This document shows positions 41,419-49,672 of a DNA stretch of 64,000 nt, piece by piece. The DNA comes from Lentzea indica. GTDB lineage: Bacteria > Actinomycetota > Actinomycetes > Mycobacteriales > Pseudonocardiaceae. Location of the stretch: contig NZ_VSRL01000001.1 in the NCBI RefSeq assembly GCF_012184385.1, forward strand, positions 62,001 through 126,000, read 5' to 3'. Positions within the stretch are counted from its first letter, which is position 1. Each line of letters opens with the position of its first letter. The notes under the pieces are model-generated. The model was not told the origin of the DNA, made no database searches, and was given only the letters and a program-made list of their open reading frames with translations. The position numbers and the translations under genes were made by a program.

Positions 41419-43591
41419 ACTGATCTGGCGCGAAGTGATTCCGCCCAAGGGTCTCACCTTGGCTGCCGTTACCAGCCTCGTGCGCGCACTTGCTGGGAGG
41501 CCCCACTTCGGACTTGCAGGCCTGCAGCCCGTCGTCCTCTTCGAGTTGTGGCTGTCGAAGGAGTCTGCTCGTTGGCTCGTTGGCTACGACGAGCAACTCG
41601 GCCGCCACTTCGCCGGCGATTTAGCGGCTCAGGTTCCGAACCTGGCGTTGGTGACAATGCAGGACTCGCCCCGGAAGCTGCCCACTACTGCTCGCGAAGT
41701 GCGACCGACCAACATGGCGTACCCGCTGCGCCTTGACACCGCGGCGTCCGTCACGACGGGACTGCTCGGCCTTCGGCAACGGCTTGGGCAGGAAGAATCC
41801 GTTGTGCTGCAATGGATAGTCGGCCCGAGCCATGCACGGTCGATGCCACCTGCACGTCTCACGTTGCTCCAAGCGCTCGGGCTCAAGCCTGCGCCGAAGG
41901 CCGCCAGCGGTGACCAGGCGGCCTGGCGCACGAAGATCGCGGAACCGCTGTTCGGCATCCGCGGCCGTGTCGGCGCTGCGGCCAGCACCACTCATCGCGC
42001 TACCCAGCTCATCGGACCAGCTGTCAGCGCACTCGCACTCGCCTCCGGCCCCAATAACCGTGTGGTCGACAGCTGGCAGTCGAAGAACATCGCGAGACGC
42101 CTGTTCATGCCAGCTCGACGGCCCCGCAGCTGGAACGGCATGGTGAACGCTGCGGAGCTAGCCGTCCTCGTTGGCCTTCCCGTCGACGGGGTACAGCTCC
42201 ACGGTCAGGAATCAGCACTCGCGCCGCCACCGCGTTCACTCCTGTTGAGCGACCAGGACACCGAGCTCACAACAGAGCGCGTCGTTGGCACCAGCACCCA
42301 CCCGCGGACCGCAGACAGAGCCGTTCGTGTTCCAGCAAAGAGCCTCGCCTCGCACATACACCTCATCGCACCCACGGGCGCCGGCAAGTCCACCACCTTG
42401 GCCAGGTGGGTGCTTCAGGACATCAAGGCCGGTCGCTCGATCTTCCTAGTAGAGCCCAAGGATGATCTCGTGACAGATGTTCTGGCCCGCATGCCAAAGG
42501 AGCTCTGGCCGCAGGTTCGCCTCGTTGAGCCAGGTGCCTCGGGACCCGTCATCGGATTCAACCCGCTTGCCGGGCCCGTGGCCGACGCCGAACGCCGGGC
42601 GGACTCCTTGCTCGGCTTGTTCCGCGAACTGTTCGGCACAGCGCTCGGGCCACGCAGCAGCGACATTCTGCTGCACACCCTGATCATGGCTGCACGCCTC
42701 GAGGACGGCACGCTCACCGACATCCCCGCCATCCTCACCAACGACGGCTTCCGCCGCCAGGTGCTCGCGAAGGTGAGCGACCCGCTGACCATCGCGCCCT
42801 GGGCCGCCTGGTTCGACAGCCTCAGCGAGTTGGAGCGTTCCCGCGTCGCCATGCCAATCCTCAACAAGACGCGGGCGTGGACAGCCCGTGGACCACTTCG
42901 CCATCTGCTTGGGCAAGCCGCGCCAGCTCTCCGACTCGACGATCTCTTCAAGGACGAACAGCTCATTGTTCTGGTGAGCCTCAACACCGGCTCCGTTGGT
43001 CCGGAGACCGCCAAGCTCCTCGGGGCGCTGCTGCTTCGACAGCTCCGCGAAGCCATCCAGCGGCAGTCGATGGTGCCGCGGGACTCGCGTAGGCCGGTCT
43101 CCGTCATCGTGGACGAGTGGCAGAACTTCGTTGATGGCATGGATTTTGGCGACATGCTGGCCACAGCCCGTGCCCTTGAGAGCGGCTTCACGTTGGTGCA
43201 CCAGCTCTTGCCGCAGCTGACCCCTCGCCTCCGAGCTGATGTTTTGGCGAACGCTAGAAGTCGCATGATCTATCGACCTGCAGAAGCCGACGCCAAGGAA
43301 CTTGCCCGCGTGCTCGGCGGCGACACCACCGCCGAGGAACTCCTACGCCTTCCAGCTTTCCACGCAGCGGCGCAGGTGCTCGTCGACGGCGCCACGAGCC
43401 GCCCCTTCATCGTCAGCACCTCACCACTCAGCGAGCCAACCGAGGATCCTTCGGCGGCACGGCAGGCCATCCGGCAGCAATTCGGCGTGGCACCCGAGGA
43501 GATCGACGCGCGCCTCATTCAGAGGTGGCAGGACGGCGGCGGAAGCAACCCCGATGGAGGTGTTGGCTTCGTACGTAGGAGGACCTCATGA
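41411..43591 (+). CDS. VirD4/TraG-like coupling ATPase
   Basis: 726 residues. The Walker A motif IAPTGAGKSTTLARWV lies near residue 320, with VEPKDDLVTDVLA soon after, a Walker B-like SVIVDEWQNFVDGM near 570, and HQLLPQLTPRLRADVLANA in the sensor region. This is the TraG/VirD4 pattern with a C-terminal TraM-recognition-like part. It would hand single-stranded or relaxed DNA to a secretion pore during conjugation. The N-terminal ~250 residues lack obvious membrane helices and are atypical. It is followed by the replication-relaxation gene, consistent with mobilization. Confidence 0.85.
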   Translation: MSELIWREVIPPKGLTLAAVTSLVRALAGRPHFGLAGLQPVVLFELWLSKESARWLVGYDEQLGRHFAGDLAAQVPNLALVTMQDSPRKLPTTAREVRPTNMAYPLRLDTAASVTTGLLGLRQRLGQEESVVLQWIVGPSHARSMPPARLTLLQALGLKPAPKAASGDQAAWRTKIAEPLFGIRGRVGAAASTTHRATQLIGPAVSALALASGPNNRVVDSWQSKNIARRLFMPARRPRSWNGMVNAAELAVLVGLPVDGVQLHGQESALAPPPRSLLLSDQDTELTTERVVGTSTHPRTADRAVRVPAKSLASHIHLIAPTGAGKSTTLARWVLQDIKAGRSIFLVEPKDDLVTDVLARMPKELWPQVRLVEPGASGPVIGFNPLAGPVADAERRADSLLGLFRELFGTALGPRSSDILLHTLIMAARLEDGTLTDIPAILTNDGFRRQVLAKVSDPLTIAPWAAWFDSLSELERSRVAMPILNKTRAWTARGPLRHLLGQAAPALRLDDLFKDEQLIVLVSLNTGSVGPETAKLLGALLLRQLREAIQRQSMVPRDSRRPVSVIVDEWQNFVDGMDFGDMLATARALESGFTLVHQLLPQLTPRLRADVLANARSRMIYRPAEADAKELARVLGGDTTAEELLRLPAFHAAAQVLVDGATSRPFIVSTSPLSEPTEDPSAARQAIRQQFGVAPEEIDARLIQRWQDGGGSNPDGGVGFVRRRTS

Positions 43592-43707
43592 TGCGTCGTC
43601 CTCCTACCGCTCGCCCTACCTATCGCATCAAGCACGCAGCCACCTGGCCAGCAGCGATACCTAGTTCACGCCACCGACACTTCGCCCCCGCCGGAGGTGC
43701 CGTGTGA
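43588..43707 (+). CDS. 39-residue coupled mini-protein
   Basis: MMRRPPTARPTYRIKHAATW at the start, and a basic His-rich tail ending FAPAGGAV. AGGAGG lies 5 bases before the ATG; the start overlaps the ATPase stop and the stop overlaps the GTG of the replication-relaxation gene. Overlaps at both ends argue for real translation, perhaps to couple the two large genes. No homology visible. Confidence 0.5.
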   Translation: MMRRPPTARPTYRIKHAATWPAAIPSSRHRHFAPAGGAV

Positions 43708-44519
43708 GCGGCCGCGGGCGAGCCGCCCGGCTCCGTGAGCGGCTCTCCGAGCGCGACCTCGGCATGCTTCGAGATCTTGCTCGGCTTCGTCTGCTCACCG
43801 GGAAGCAGCTCCGCAGACTTCATTTCGCTGTTGGCGACCTGACGACGCAGGCACGCAAGGCGCGCAGTGCGATCGGGCGGCTCGCCGAACTCGATCTCGT
43901 CGTGCGGCTCTCGCGTCGGGTCGGTGGGATGAGGGCAGGAAGCGAGGGCTTCGTCATCGGCCTCAGTGGCTGGGGGCACGCCGTGCTCGCACTCGACTCG
44001 ACGGCTGAACCTCGGCGCCGGCGCCGGGTCATCGAAACCAAACCCGCCTTCCAGTCACACGTGTTGGCAGTCAGCGAGCTGTACGTGCAGCTGGTTGAGG
44101 CCAGCCGCCTGGACCTCGCGGAACTCATCGACTTCACCGGCGAGCCGGAGGCATGGCGCCGCTTCGGTGGCATCGGTGGTCAAGCCGTGGTGCTTAAACC
44201 CGATGCCTTCGTTCGCCTTGGCATCGGCGAGTTCGAGGTGCTGGCGTTCATCGAGCAGGACATGGACACCGAGTCCTTGCCGACGATTGTGCGCAAGTGC
44301 GAGGTGTACATCGCGCACTGGCGAAGCGGGCTGGAGCAGCGACAGCTCGGCGCCTATCCCAAGGTCTGGTGGCTCGTACCGTCTGTGCACCGCGCCAGGT
44401 CGATTCGCGGCGCACTCAAGCGCCTGGCCGGAGAAGCACAAGCGCTGTTCGAGGTTTGCCTCACCACAGAAGCCATTCCATTTCTCACTCAGCCACTACC
44501 CGAAGGAGGTGCGTCATGA
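43704..44519 (+). CDS. replication-relaxation family protein
   Basis: 271 residues. The N-terminal wHTH (LSERDLGMLRDLARLRLLTG, KQLRRLHF, then ARKARSAIGRLAELDLVVRL) and the following nuclease-like region (FEVLAFIEQDMDTESLPTI, RKCEVYIAHW) match the Replic_Relax family found on actinobacterial plasmids and conjugative elements, thought to open or relax the origin for replication or transfer. GTG start within the preceding mini-gene. It is followed with ATGA overlap by a methyltransferase gene. It is one of the strongest signs that this is a mobile element. Confidence 0.88.
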   Translation: MSGRGRAARLRERLSERDLGMLRDLARLRLLTGKQLRRLHFAVGDLTTQARKARSAIGRLAELDLVVRLSRRVGGMRAGSEGFVIGLSGWGHAVLALDSTAEPRRRRRVIETKPAFQSHVLAVSELYVQLVEASRLDLAELIDFTGEPEAWRRFGGIGGQAVVLKPDAFVRLGIGEFEVLAFIEQDMDTESLPTIVRKCEVYIAHWRSGLEQRQLGAYPKVWWLVPSVHRARSIRGALKRLAGEAQALFEVCLTTEAIPFLTQPLPEGGAS

Positions 44520-45568
44520 CCGCCATACCCGAACTCCCCCTCAACCACGTGCTGGTCGGAGACGCCCGAACTCGGCTAGCTGAGCTTCCTGACGGAGTGG
44601 CCGACTGCATCATCACGAGTCCGCCGTACTGGAGCCTCCGCGATTACGGCCACGAAAATCAGATTGGCAGCGAGTCCTCCGTGGACGACTGGGCCGACGA
44701 GATCGCCGCAGTGTGCAACCAGCTCGGCCGCGTGCTGGCGCCCTCCGGAGCACTGTGGCTCAACCTCGGCGACTCCTACGCCCGCGCACCACGCGATGGT
44801 GCCGCCAAGAAGAGTCTTCTACTTGCACCACAACGGGTTGCGGTGCAGCTCACCCGAGCGGGTTGGCTGCTGCGCAACCAGGTGGTGTGGGCGAAGAAGA
44901 ACCCGATGCCCTCCTCCGTTGGTGACCGCCTCACCACGACCCACGAGTTCATCTACCTGTTAACCAAGCAGGAGCGGTACCACTTCGACCTCGACGCCAT
45001 CCGCGAACCAGCAGTCACCACGATGACAGCCAGCAAGTTGGCACGCCCTGGCTATCCACCACGCTCGGCCGCACAGAACCTTGGCGGCGGAACAACTCCA
45101 CGTGTCGATCTGAACAGCGGGCTCGCCGAGATGAAGGCGCGTGGCGTGCAGAGTCACCCACTAGGCCGAAACCCAGGTGACGTCTGGCACTTCAGCACCG
45201 CCAGCTTTCGGGGTGCGCACTTCGCGACGTTTCCGCTCGACCTCGTGCGCCGCCCGTTGCTCAGCACCTGCCCGGAGCGAATCTGCACCACCTGCGCTAC
45301 GCCGTGGCGCAGGGCAACACAGGTGATCAACGGGCGCCGGCTCGCCGTTGGGCCACTCCGAGCGGGCTGCACACATGAGGCGTGGCGTCCCGGCCGAGTG
45401 CTCGATCCGTTTCTAGGTGCAGGCACCGTCGCCCTTGCCGCCGAACAACATCAGCGCGACTGGCTCGGGGTCGAGCTGAACCCGGACTACGCCGCGATGG
45501 CAGAGCGGCGGCTGGCGGAGTGGCGAACGTCGAAGCAAGTGACACCGTCCGAGAACACCAATGCATAG
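44516..45568 (+). CDS. site-specific DNA methyltransferase (N4-cytosine/N6-adenine class)
   Basis: 350 residues. Motif IV is ITSPPYWSLRDYG; the SPPYW form is typical of N4-methylcytosine and some N6-methyladenine enzymes. Motif I is LDPFLGAGTVALAAEQHQ near residue 310, followed by WLGVELNPDYAAMAERRL. A second zone VWAKKNPMPSSVGDR and HEFIYLLTKQ is usual for this beta-group order (IV before I). No restriction gene stands nearby, so it likely protects the element or acts with ArdA. AAGGAGG lies 6 bases before the start, which overlaps the previous stop. Confidence 0.9.
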   Translation: MTAIPELPLNHVLVGDARTRLAELPDGVADCIITSPPYWSLRDYGHENQIGSESSVDDWADEIAAVCNQLGRVLAPSGALWLNLGDSYARAPRDGAAKKSLLLAPQRVAVQLTRAGWLLRNQVVWAKKNPMPSSVGDRLTTTHEFIYLLTKQERYHFDLDAIREPAVTTMTASKLARPGYPPRSAAQNLGGGTTPRVDLNSGLAEMKARGVQSHPLGRNPGDVWHFSTASFRGAHFATFPLDLVRRPLLSTCPERICTTCATPWRRATQVINGRRLAVGPLRAGCTHEAWRPGRVLDPFLGAGTVALAAEQHQRDWLGVELNPDYAAMAERRLAEWRTSKQVTPSENTNA

Positions 45569-45587
45569 CGAAAGGAGGAAAGAAGCT

Positions 45588-46400
45588 ATGGAGAAGCAAC
45601 CACACCAACGAAAGGAGGCCGGACAGGGCCCAGAGGTCAACAGCTACGGCACCGACGATCCGGAAGTGCAGGCAAGAATCGAGCAGGCTCGCGCTGACGC
45701 TTCAAGGGAGCGCAAGCGCGATCGGGCGACACTGGAACACCTTGTCGAGAGCGGCATGAATCCGGACGATGCCGAGGCGGTCATCGAGTACGCGCACAGC
45801 ATCGGCAGGCCGCTCTCAGTGGAGTTCGCGGAGCCCAAGGCAGCCGACGCCATGCCTGAACGTGAGCGCCGTTACCGGCCGCAGGTGTACGCCGTTGACG
45901 TCGACAGCCGGGAGCGGGGCATCCAGTACGGGCTGTGGATCGAAGCCGAGCAGGACGCGGAAGGCATCGCCGCGGATGTCGTCGCCATGCTGGCGAGTTC
46001 ACCGACCGTCGACGCGTCCCGGTGGGAGGTCAGCGCGACGCAGAGCTTCGCGGGCCTCGACCTCGACGGCCTCAACGACCCGAAGCTCATCGCTCAGCTT
46101 GGCCGCGGCGTCCGCGAGCACGGCGCTGCGTACGCCGCATGGGCGGGGATTGCAGGCATCAGGGATGCCGAGGAGCTCGCGAAGTTCAACGACTTCTTCG
46201 TCGGCTCGTACGACTCGCCGGAGGCATGGGCACGCGAGGTCGGCAGTGACCTTGAGTGGGAGTCACACCTTGACGAGGTCGTGCAACCTGACCTTCGCAG
46301 CTACGTGGCGATCGACTACGCCAAGTTCGCACACGAAGCCATGCAGCAATGGGATGCCGTACAGGGGCACGACGGTCGGCTCCACGTATTTCTCAGATGA
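45588..46400 (+). CDS. ardA: ArdA-like antirestriction protein
   Basis: 270 residues. The C-terminal half carries the ArdA pattern: DFFVGSYDSPEAWAREVG, then RSYVAIDYAKFAHEAMQQW and a closing RLHVFLR strand; the middle repeats the acidic layout (GLDLDGLNDPKLIAQLGRG). ArdA is a DNA-mimicking protein that blocks type I restriction when an element enters a new host. The N-terminal ~90 residues are charged and variable. ATG at 45588 with AAAGGAGG 9 bases before it. It lies 19 bases after the methyltransferase gene, so both host-defence evasion genes are together. Confidence 0.85.
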   Translation: MEKQPHQRKEAGQGPEVNSYGTDDPEVQARIEQARADASRERKRDRATLEHLVESGMNPDDAEAVIEYAHSIGRPLSVEFAEPKAADAMPERERRYRPQVYAVDVDSRERGIQYGLWIEAEQDAEGIAADVVAMLASSPTVDASRWEVSATQSFAGLDLDGLNDPKLIAQLGRGVREHGAAYAAWAGIAGIRDAEELAKFNDFFVGSYDSPEAWAREVGSDLEWESHLDEVVQPDLRSYVAIDYAKFAHEAMQQWDAVQGHDGRLHVFLR

Positions 46401-46503
46401 GCACCAGCTCAGGCCATCGCTCCTCGGTGGCCTGTGGCCGCTCGCGCGCCTTGCACCAGGCAGGCGTGGGCGGTCACACCACACCGAGGAGAGGAACAGC
46501 GTC

Positions 46504-46815
46504 ATGACGGATCCCACCGGAAGGAACGGCGTGAAGACGCTCGGCATCAAGTTGCCGAGCGAACTGCACGCGCAGTTCGCGCTTGTGGCGCAGCTGGACG
46601 AGCTGAACTTGGGCGATGCCGTGCTTCGCGCAGTTGAGCTGTACGTGCAGACCAAGCGTTCGGAGCCGGACTTCGCCGCGAGGGCTGCGGCGGCACTCGA
46701 AGAGATCGAGCGTGAGGCGAAGAGTCGGCGCGACGCCATCGAAGGACTGTTCGGCGGCGAAGCCACACCCGGCAAGCCTGCGAGCCGCTCGAAGAAGGCG
46801 GAGCCGCAAGGCTAA
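46504..46815 (+). CDS. ribbon-helix-helix-like DNA-binding protein
   Basis: 103 residues. GVKTLGIKLPSELHAQFALV followed by AQLDELNLGDAVLRAVELYV is the ribbon (strand) and two helices of a MetJ/Arc-type fold, then a charged helical tail. Such proteins regulate transfer genes or bind oriT as accessory proteins. A hairpin terminator follows 12 bases after the stop. Confidence 0.75.
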   Translation: MTDPTGRNGVKTLGIKLPSELHAQFALVAQLDELNLGDAVLRAVELYVQTKRSEPDFAARAAAALEEIEREAKSRRDAIEGLFGGEATPGKPASRSKKAEPQG

Positions 46816-46827
46816 GCCCTCACTCGA

Positions 46828-46863
46828 AGGCGGTAGGTGGCAGATTTTCTCCACCTACCGCCT
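46828..46863 (+). terminator. 13-bp hairpin terminator
   Basis: AGGCGGTAGGTGG and CCACCTACCGCCT pair perfectly around a 10-base T-rich loop. It ends the mobilization operon. Confidence 0.75.
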
Positions 46864-46979
46864 GCTTAAAACACACGGCTGTCAATTCCACAGCACACGC
46901 CGTACAGATTAGGACAGGATTTCCTCTCTTGGCACATCGGGAGAGTACTGAGAAAATCCTGAAAGAAAGGATTAAAACA

Positions 46980-47396
46980 ATGAGAGAAACGGCAATTTTA
47001 ACGCGCACAAGGATCGCCCGCGCCAGGCTGCCAGCGTCCCGAAAACACCTTGCAGTGTCCTTCATTCGAGCAAACAACCGGGAATCGGCCGAGGCTCAAC
47101 GTGAGTTGTGCCGCCAGCACGCCGAAGCCATGACCCTGCACATCACTTACGAGTTTGCCGTGATCGGCGTGGGCTCCAGCCAAATGGCCACATTCGAGGC
47201 TCTCATTGGACTCTTCTATTACCTCAACAAGAACCCACAAATCAGCCATCTTATAACCGTGGACTGCAGCAGGCTGACTCGCCACGGCGAAGTTTTCGCC
47301 ATGATCACAGCCATGCTGGACGAGCTGGAAGTTGAACTCACGACTCGCGCCGAAATTATTCGGCTCATCCATAGATCAACCAACAAGGAGGCATGA
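46980..47396 (+). CDS. serine-less resolvase-fold protein next to the integrase
   Basis: 138 residues. HLAVSFIRANNRESAEAQRE corresponds to the opening YxRVSxxxQ of serine recombinases, and SHLITVDCSRLTRHGEVFAM to the DRLxR region, whose Arg residues remain. The catalytic serine is Asn, so cutting DNA is not expected. AAAGGA lies 8 bases before the ATG. Its stop is next to the start of the large recombinase, so both are made together. It may be a directionality factor or modulator by analogy to small partners of large serine integrases; this is inference. Confidence 0.65.
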   Translation: MRETAILTRTRIARARLPASRKHLAVSFIRANNRESAEAQRELCRQHAEAMTLHITYEFAVIGVGSSQMATFEALIGLFYYLNKNPQISHLITVDCSRLTRHGEVFAMITAMLDELEVELTTRAEIIRLIHRSTNKEA

Positions 47397-47397
47397 T

Positions 47398-49422
47398 GTG
47401 CGCATCAACGGCGAGAACGAAAAGTCAGAACTGATCGATCACTCCTCCCACGCAGAGGAGACCGAGCGCTCACCCAAGACCGTGGCAAGCCTGGCAAACA
47501 TTGCCCGCCGCAGGGAAGCGCGAGCCAACGTCATCGAGGAGCTTCGAGCCAAGCAGGTCCCCGAATCCGTCGAGGAAGTTGGCGATCTTTCTCCGAGGTT
47601 GGCAGCAGCCAGCAGTCGATCACAGCGAAAACCACGCCATGCAACTGAAGGCACGCGATCTGCGCCGATTGCCTTCATCTATCTGCGCGTGAGCACCAAG
47701 GAGCAAGCTCAGCGGGGAGGCAACGCTGAGGGCTACTCGATTCCTACCCAGCGCAGCGCCTGCTACCTGAAGTCTGAGCAGCTTGGCGCCACCGTCGCGA
47801 ACGAATACGTAGACGCCGGGGAATCTGCCCGTTCAGCAAAACGTGATGACCTCCAACGCATGCTTCGAGATGTAAAGCGCTTACGGCCAGATTTCGTCAT
47901 TATCCACAAGATCGATCGCCTCGCCCGCAACCGTGAAGATGACTTGGCAATTAATCTGCTGCTGCGCAGGTACGGCGTGAAGCTCGTGTCATGCATGGAG
48001 CACATCGACGATAGCCCGAGTGGACGCTTGCTTTACGGCGTCATGGCCGAGATCGCACAGTTCTACTCAGCGAACTTGGCCGAAGAGGTCATGAAGGGCC
48101 TCATTGCCAAAGCAGAAGAGGGCGGTACTCCATACCGTGCGCCAATTGGCTACACAAACCGACGAGAGATGCGCGGAGGCATCGAACGCTCGTGGGTCGA
48201 ACTGGATGAGGAGCGCTGGGATATCATCCGCTGGTGCTTTGACGAGTACGCCACAGGCGAGTGGTCGGGAATCGACCTGACACTTGCCGCACAAGCAAAG
48301 GGACTGACCACTCGCCCAACCCGCACTAAGCCAGCAGCACCCATCTCTCTAACAACGATCTACCACATCCTGCAGAACCCATACTACATCGGCATCGTGT
48401 CGTACCGAGGTATTCACTACGAAGGCAGACACAAGGCTATCGTCGAGCCAGAGAAGTGGCTGGCAGTGCAGGATATCCTAGCCGCCCACAACAACACAGG
48501 CGAGAAAGACCGCAAGCACAACCACTATCTCCGAAGCACCATCTACTGCTCTGCATGCGGCGGGCGCTTGGTGTACTCAGAGGCCAAGGGCAACGGCGGC
48601 AAGTACATCTACTTCATGTGCTCAAAGAAGAAGACCAAAGTGAATCACTGCCAGCGACCAGCTGTACGGGTGGAGCGCATCGAAGAGGGGATTCTTCGGT
48701 TCTACGAGGGCTTCCAAGTCAAGCCGGAGGCAGCAGCTCTGATCCAAGCCGGCGTTGAGTGGAGCCTGGAGGCTCAGCGCGAAGATGCTGAGCGAACGAC
48801 GAAACGAGCGAAGGCACGCCGAGCATCAGTCGAGGCAGAGCGCCAAGTACTACTTCGAGCGCACTACGCGGGCGCTGTGCCGCAGGATCTCCTTGCGAGT
48901 GAGATGCAGCGCTTCACGCGTGAGCTCGCGGAGGCCGACGGGCAGCTATGCGCTGCCCAGGTGGCCACGACCGATGTGCTGTCGACGCTGACACTGTCAC
49001 TGCGGGCAGCAACAAGATGTGAAGCGCAGTACACATGGGCACCGAACCAGATTCGGCGACAGATCAACCGCGGGTTCTTCAAGAGTCTGTGGATTGGCGA
49101 GGATGGCAGTGTCGAGCGCTACGAGCTGAACGAGCCGTTCAAGTCACTTCTGGCGGTTCAACGGCCGCTGACAGGCAGCACAGCTACCGCAGAGGCGGAA
49201 GCATGTATGCCAGCGGCTGAAGCCGTCGATGGCAGTACTGCTGACTCCACGACAGAACGAACCACACCCTCGGTGGTTCTACGAGCATCGTTCCCTGCGA
49301 ACAATGTAACAGATAGTAAAGAAAACAACACGCACCGTAGATGGTCCTCTACGGTGCGTGGTTTGAATGACGCATATCTGGTGGGCGCGACAGGGATCGA
49401 ACCTGCGACCGCTCGGGTGTAA
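47398..49422 (+). CDS. large serine recombinase (integrase) of the mobile element
   Basis: 674 residues as read. The catalytic domain begins at about residue 90 with FIYLRVSTKEQAQRGG (nucleophile Ser in YLRVST), GYSIPTQRSACYL, then FVIIHKIDRLARNRED and GRLLYGVMAEIAQFYSANLA; the recombinase domain follows (TIYHILQNPYYIGIVSYRG), then a zinc ribbon (STIYCSACGGRLVYS ... FMCSKKKTKVNHC) and coiled coil. Large serine integrases insert elements at short att sites. GTG with AAGGAGG 6 bases before it. The last ~40 residues are encoded by the 49330-49359 hairpin and a tRNA-Val 3' fragment, so the natural C-terminus of the free element may differ. Confidence 0.93.
   Translation: MRINGENEKSELIDHSSHAEETERSPKTVASLANIARRREARANVIEELRAKQVPESVEEVGDLSPRLAAASSRSQRKPRHATEGTRSAPIAFIYLRVSTKEQAQRGGNAEGYSIPTQRSACYLKSEQLGATVANEYVDAGESARSAKRDDLQRMLRDVKRLRPDFVIIHKIDRLARNREDDLAINLLLRRYGVKLVSCMEHIDDSPSGRLLYGVMAEIAQFYSANLAEEVMKGLIAKAEEGGTPYRAPIGYTNRREMRGGIERSWVELDEERWDIIRWCFDEYATGEWSGIDLTLAAQAKGLTTRPTRTKPAAPISLTTIYHILQNPYYIGIVSYRGIHYEGRHKAIVEPEKWLAVQDILAAHNNTGEKDRKHNHYLRSTIYCSACGGRLVYSEAKGNGGKYIYFMCSKKKTKVNHCQRPAVRVERIEEGILRFYEGFQVKPEAAALIQAGVEWSLEAQREDAERTTKRAKARRASVEAERQVLLRAHYAGAVPQDLLASEMQRFTRELAEADGQLCAAQVATTDVLSTLTLSLRAATRCEAQYTWAPNQIRRQINRGFFKSLWIGEDGSVERYELNEPFKSLLAVQRPLTGSTATAEAEACMPAAEAVDGSTADSTTERTTPSVVLRASFPANNVTDSKENNTHRRWSSTVRGLNDAYLVGATGIEPATARV
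49330..49359. terminator. 12-bp hairpin inside the end of the integrase frame
   Basis: ACGCACCGTAGA and TCTACGGTGCGT pair perfectly around 6 bases. An A-rich tract precedes it, giving T's on the other strand, so it could stop transcription in both directions. It lies before the tRNA fragment, and within the recombinase frame. Confidence 0.6.
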
Positions 49423-49423
49423 A
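49379..49423 (-). pseudogene. 3' fragment of a tRNA-Val(TAC) gene, likely attachment site
   Basis: Read on the minus strand this encodes half an anticodon loop with TAC, the 3' anticodon strand CCGAG, variable loop, a perfect T-arm (GCAGG-TTCGATC-CCTGT), the acceptor strand CGCGCCC, discriminator A and CCA. The tRNA 5' half is absent: the bases beyond 49424 do not pair. Such a 3' fragment is the standard trace of integration at a tRNA gene, here directly at the integrase end. Confidence 0.75.
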
Positions 49424-49560
49424 TCAGATGGTTTGCCTCGTTGACCTGCACGTTCCCCACGACGAACGCCGCCATGGGTTCGCTTCGTACCAGGTCAGTT
49501 CATAGCCGTTCACCGCCGTTGATGTCGCAAAATGATGTCAGGGGCCGACCTGGGTTTGGG

Positions 49561-49582
49561 CTGCGACCTCTTCGTCCCGAAC
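49561..49582. repeat. left copy of a 22-bp att-like direct repeat
   Basis: It begins CTGCGACCTCTTCGTCCCGA and is identical to 52461-52482, exactly 2,900 bases away. The sequence is part of tRNA-Pro (anticodon loop to T-stem), but here no tRNA acceptor end is attached. Confidence 0.75.
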
Positions 49583-49672
49583 GGGTACGGCATCTGTTAC
49601 AACCTGCACACGACCGGATAGATGCTGGTAGCGGCGTTGGTTGGCGTCGGTCCACATGAGCTTCCAGAGCGC

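Noticed and set aside
45769-46815. A 348-codon plus-strand frame overlapping the ArdA and RHH genes
   Set aside because: Its translation is Arg/Ser-rich shadow sequence until it merges with the RHH protein at 46504; ArdA in the other frame has clear family motifs and a ribosome site.
49379-49423. A complete tRNA-Val gene
   Set aside because: The 5' half (acceptor 5' strand, D-arm and anticodon 5' strand) is absent, so only a fragment remains.
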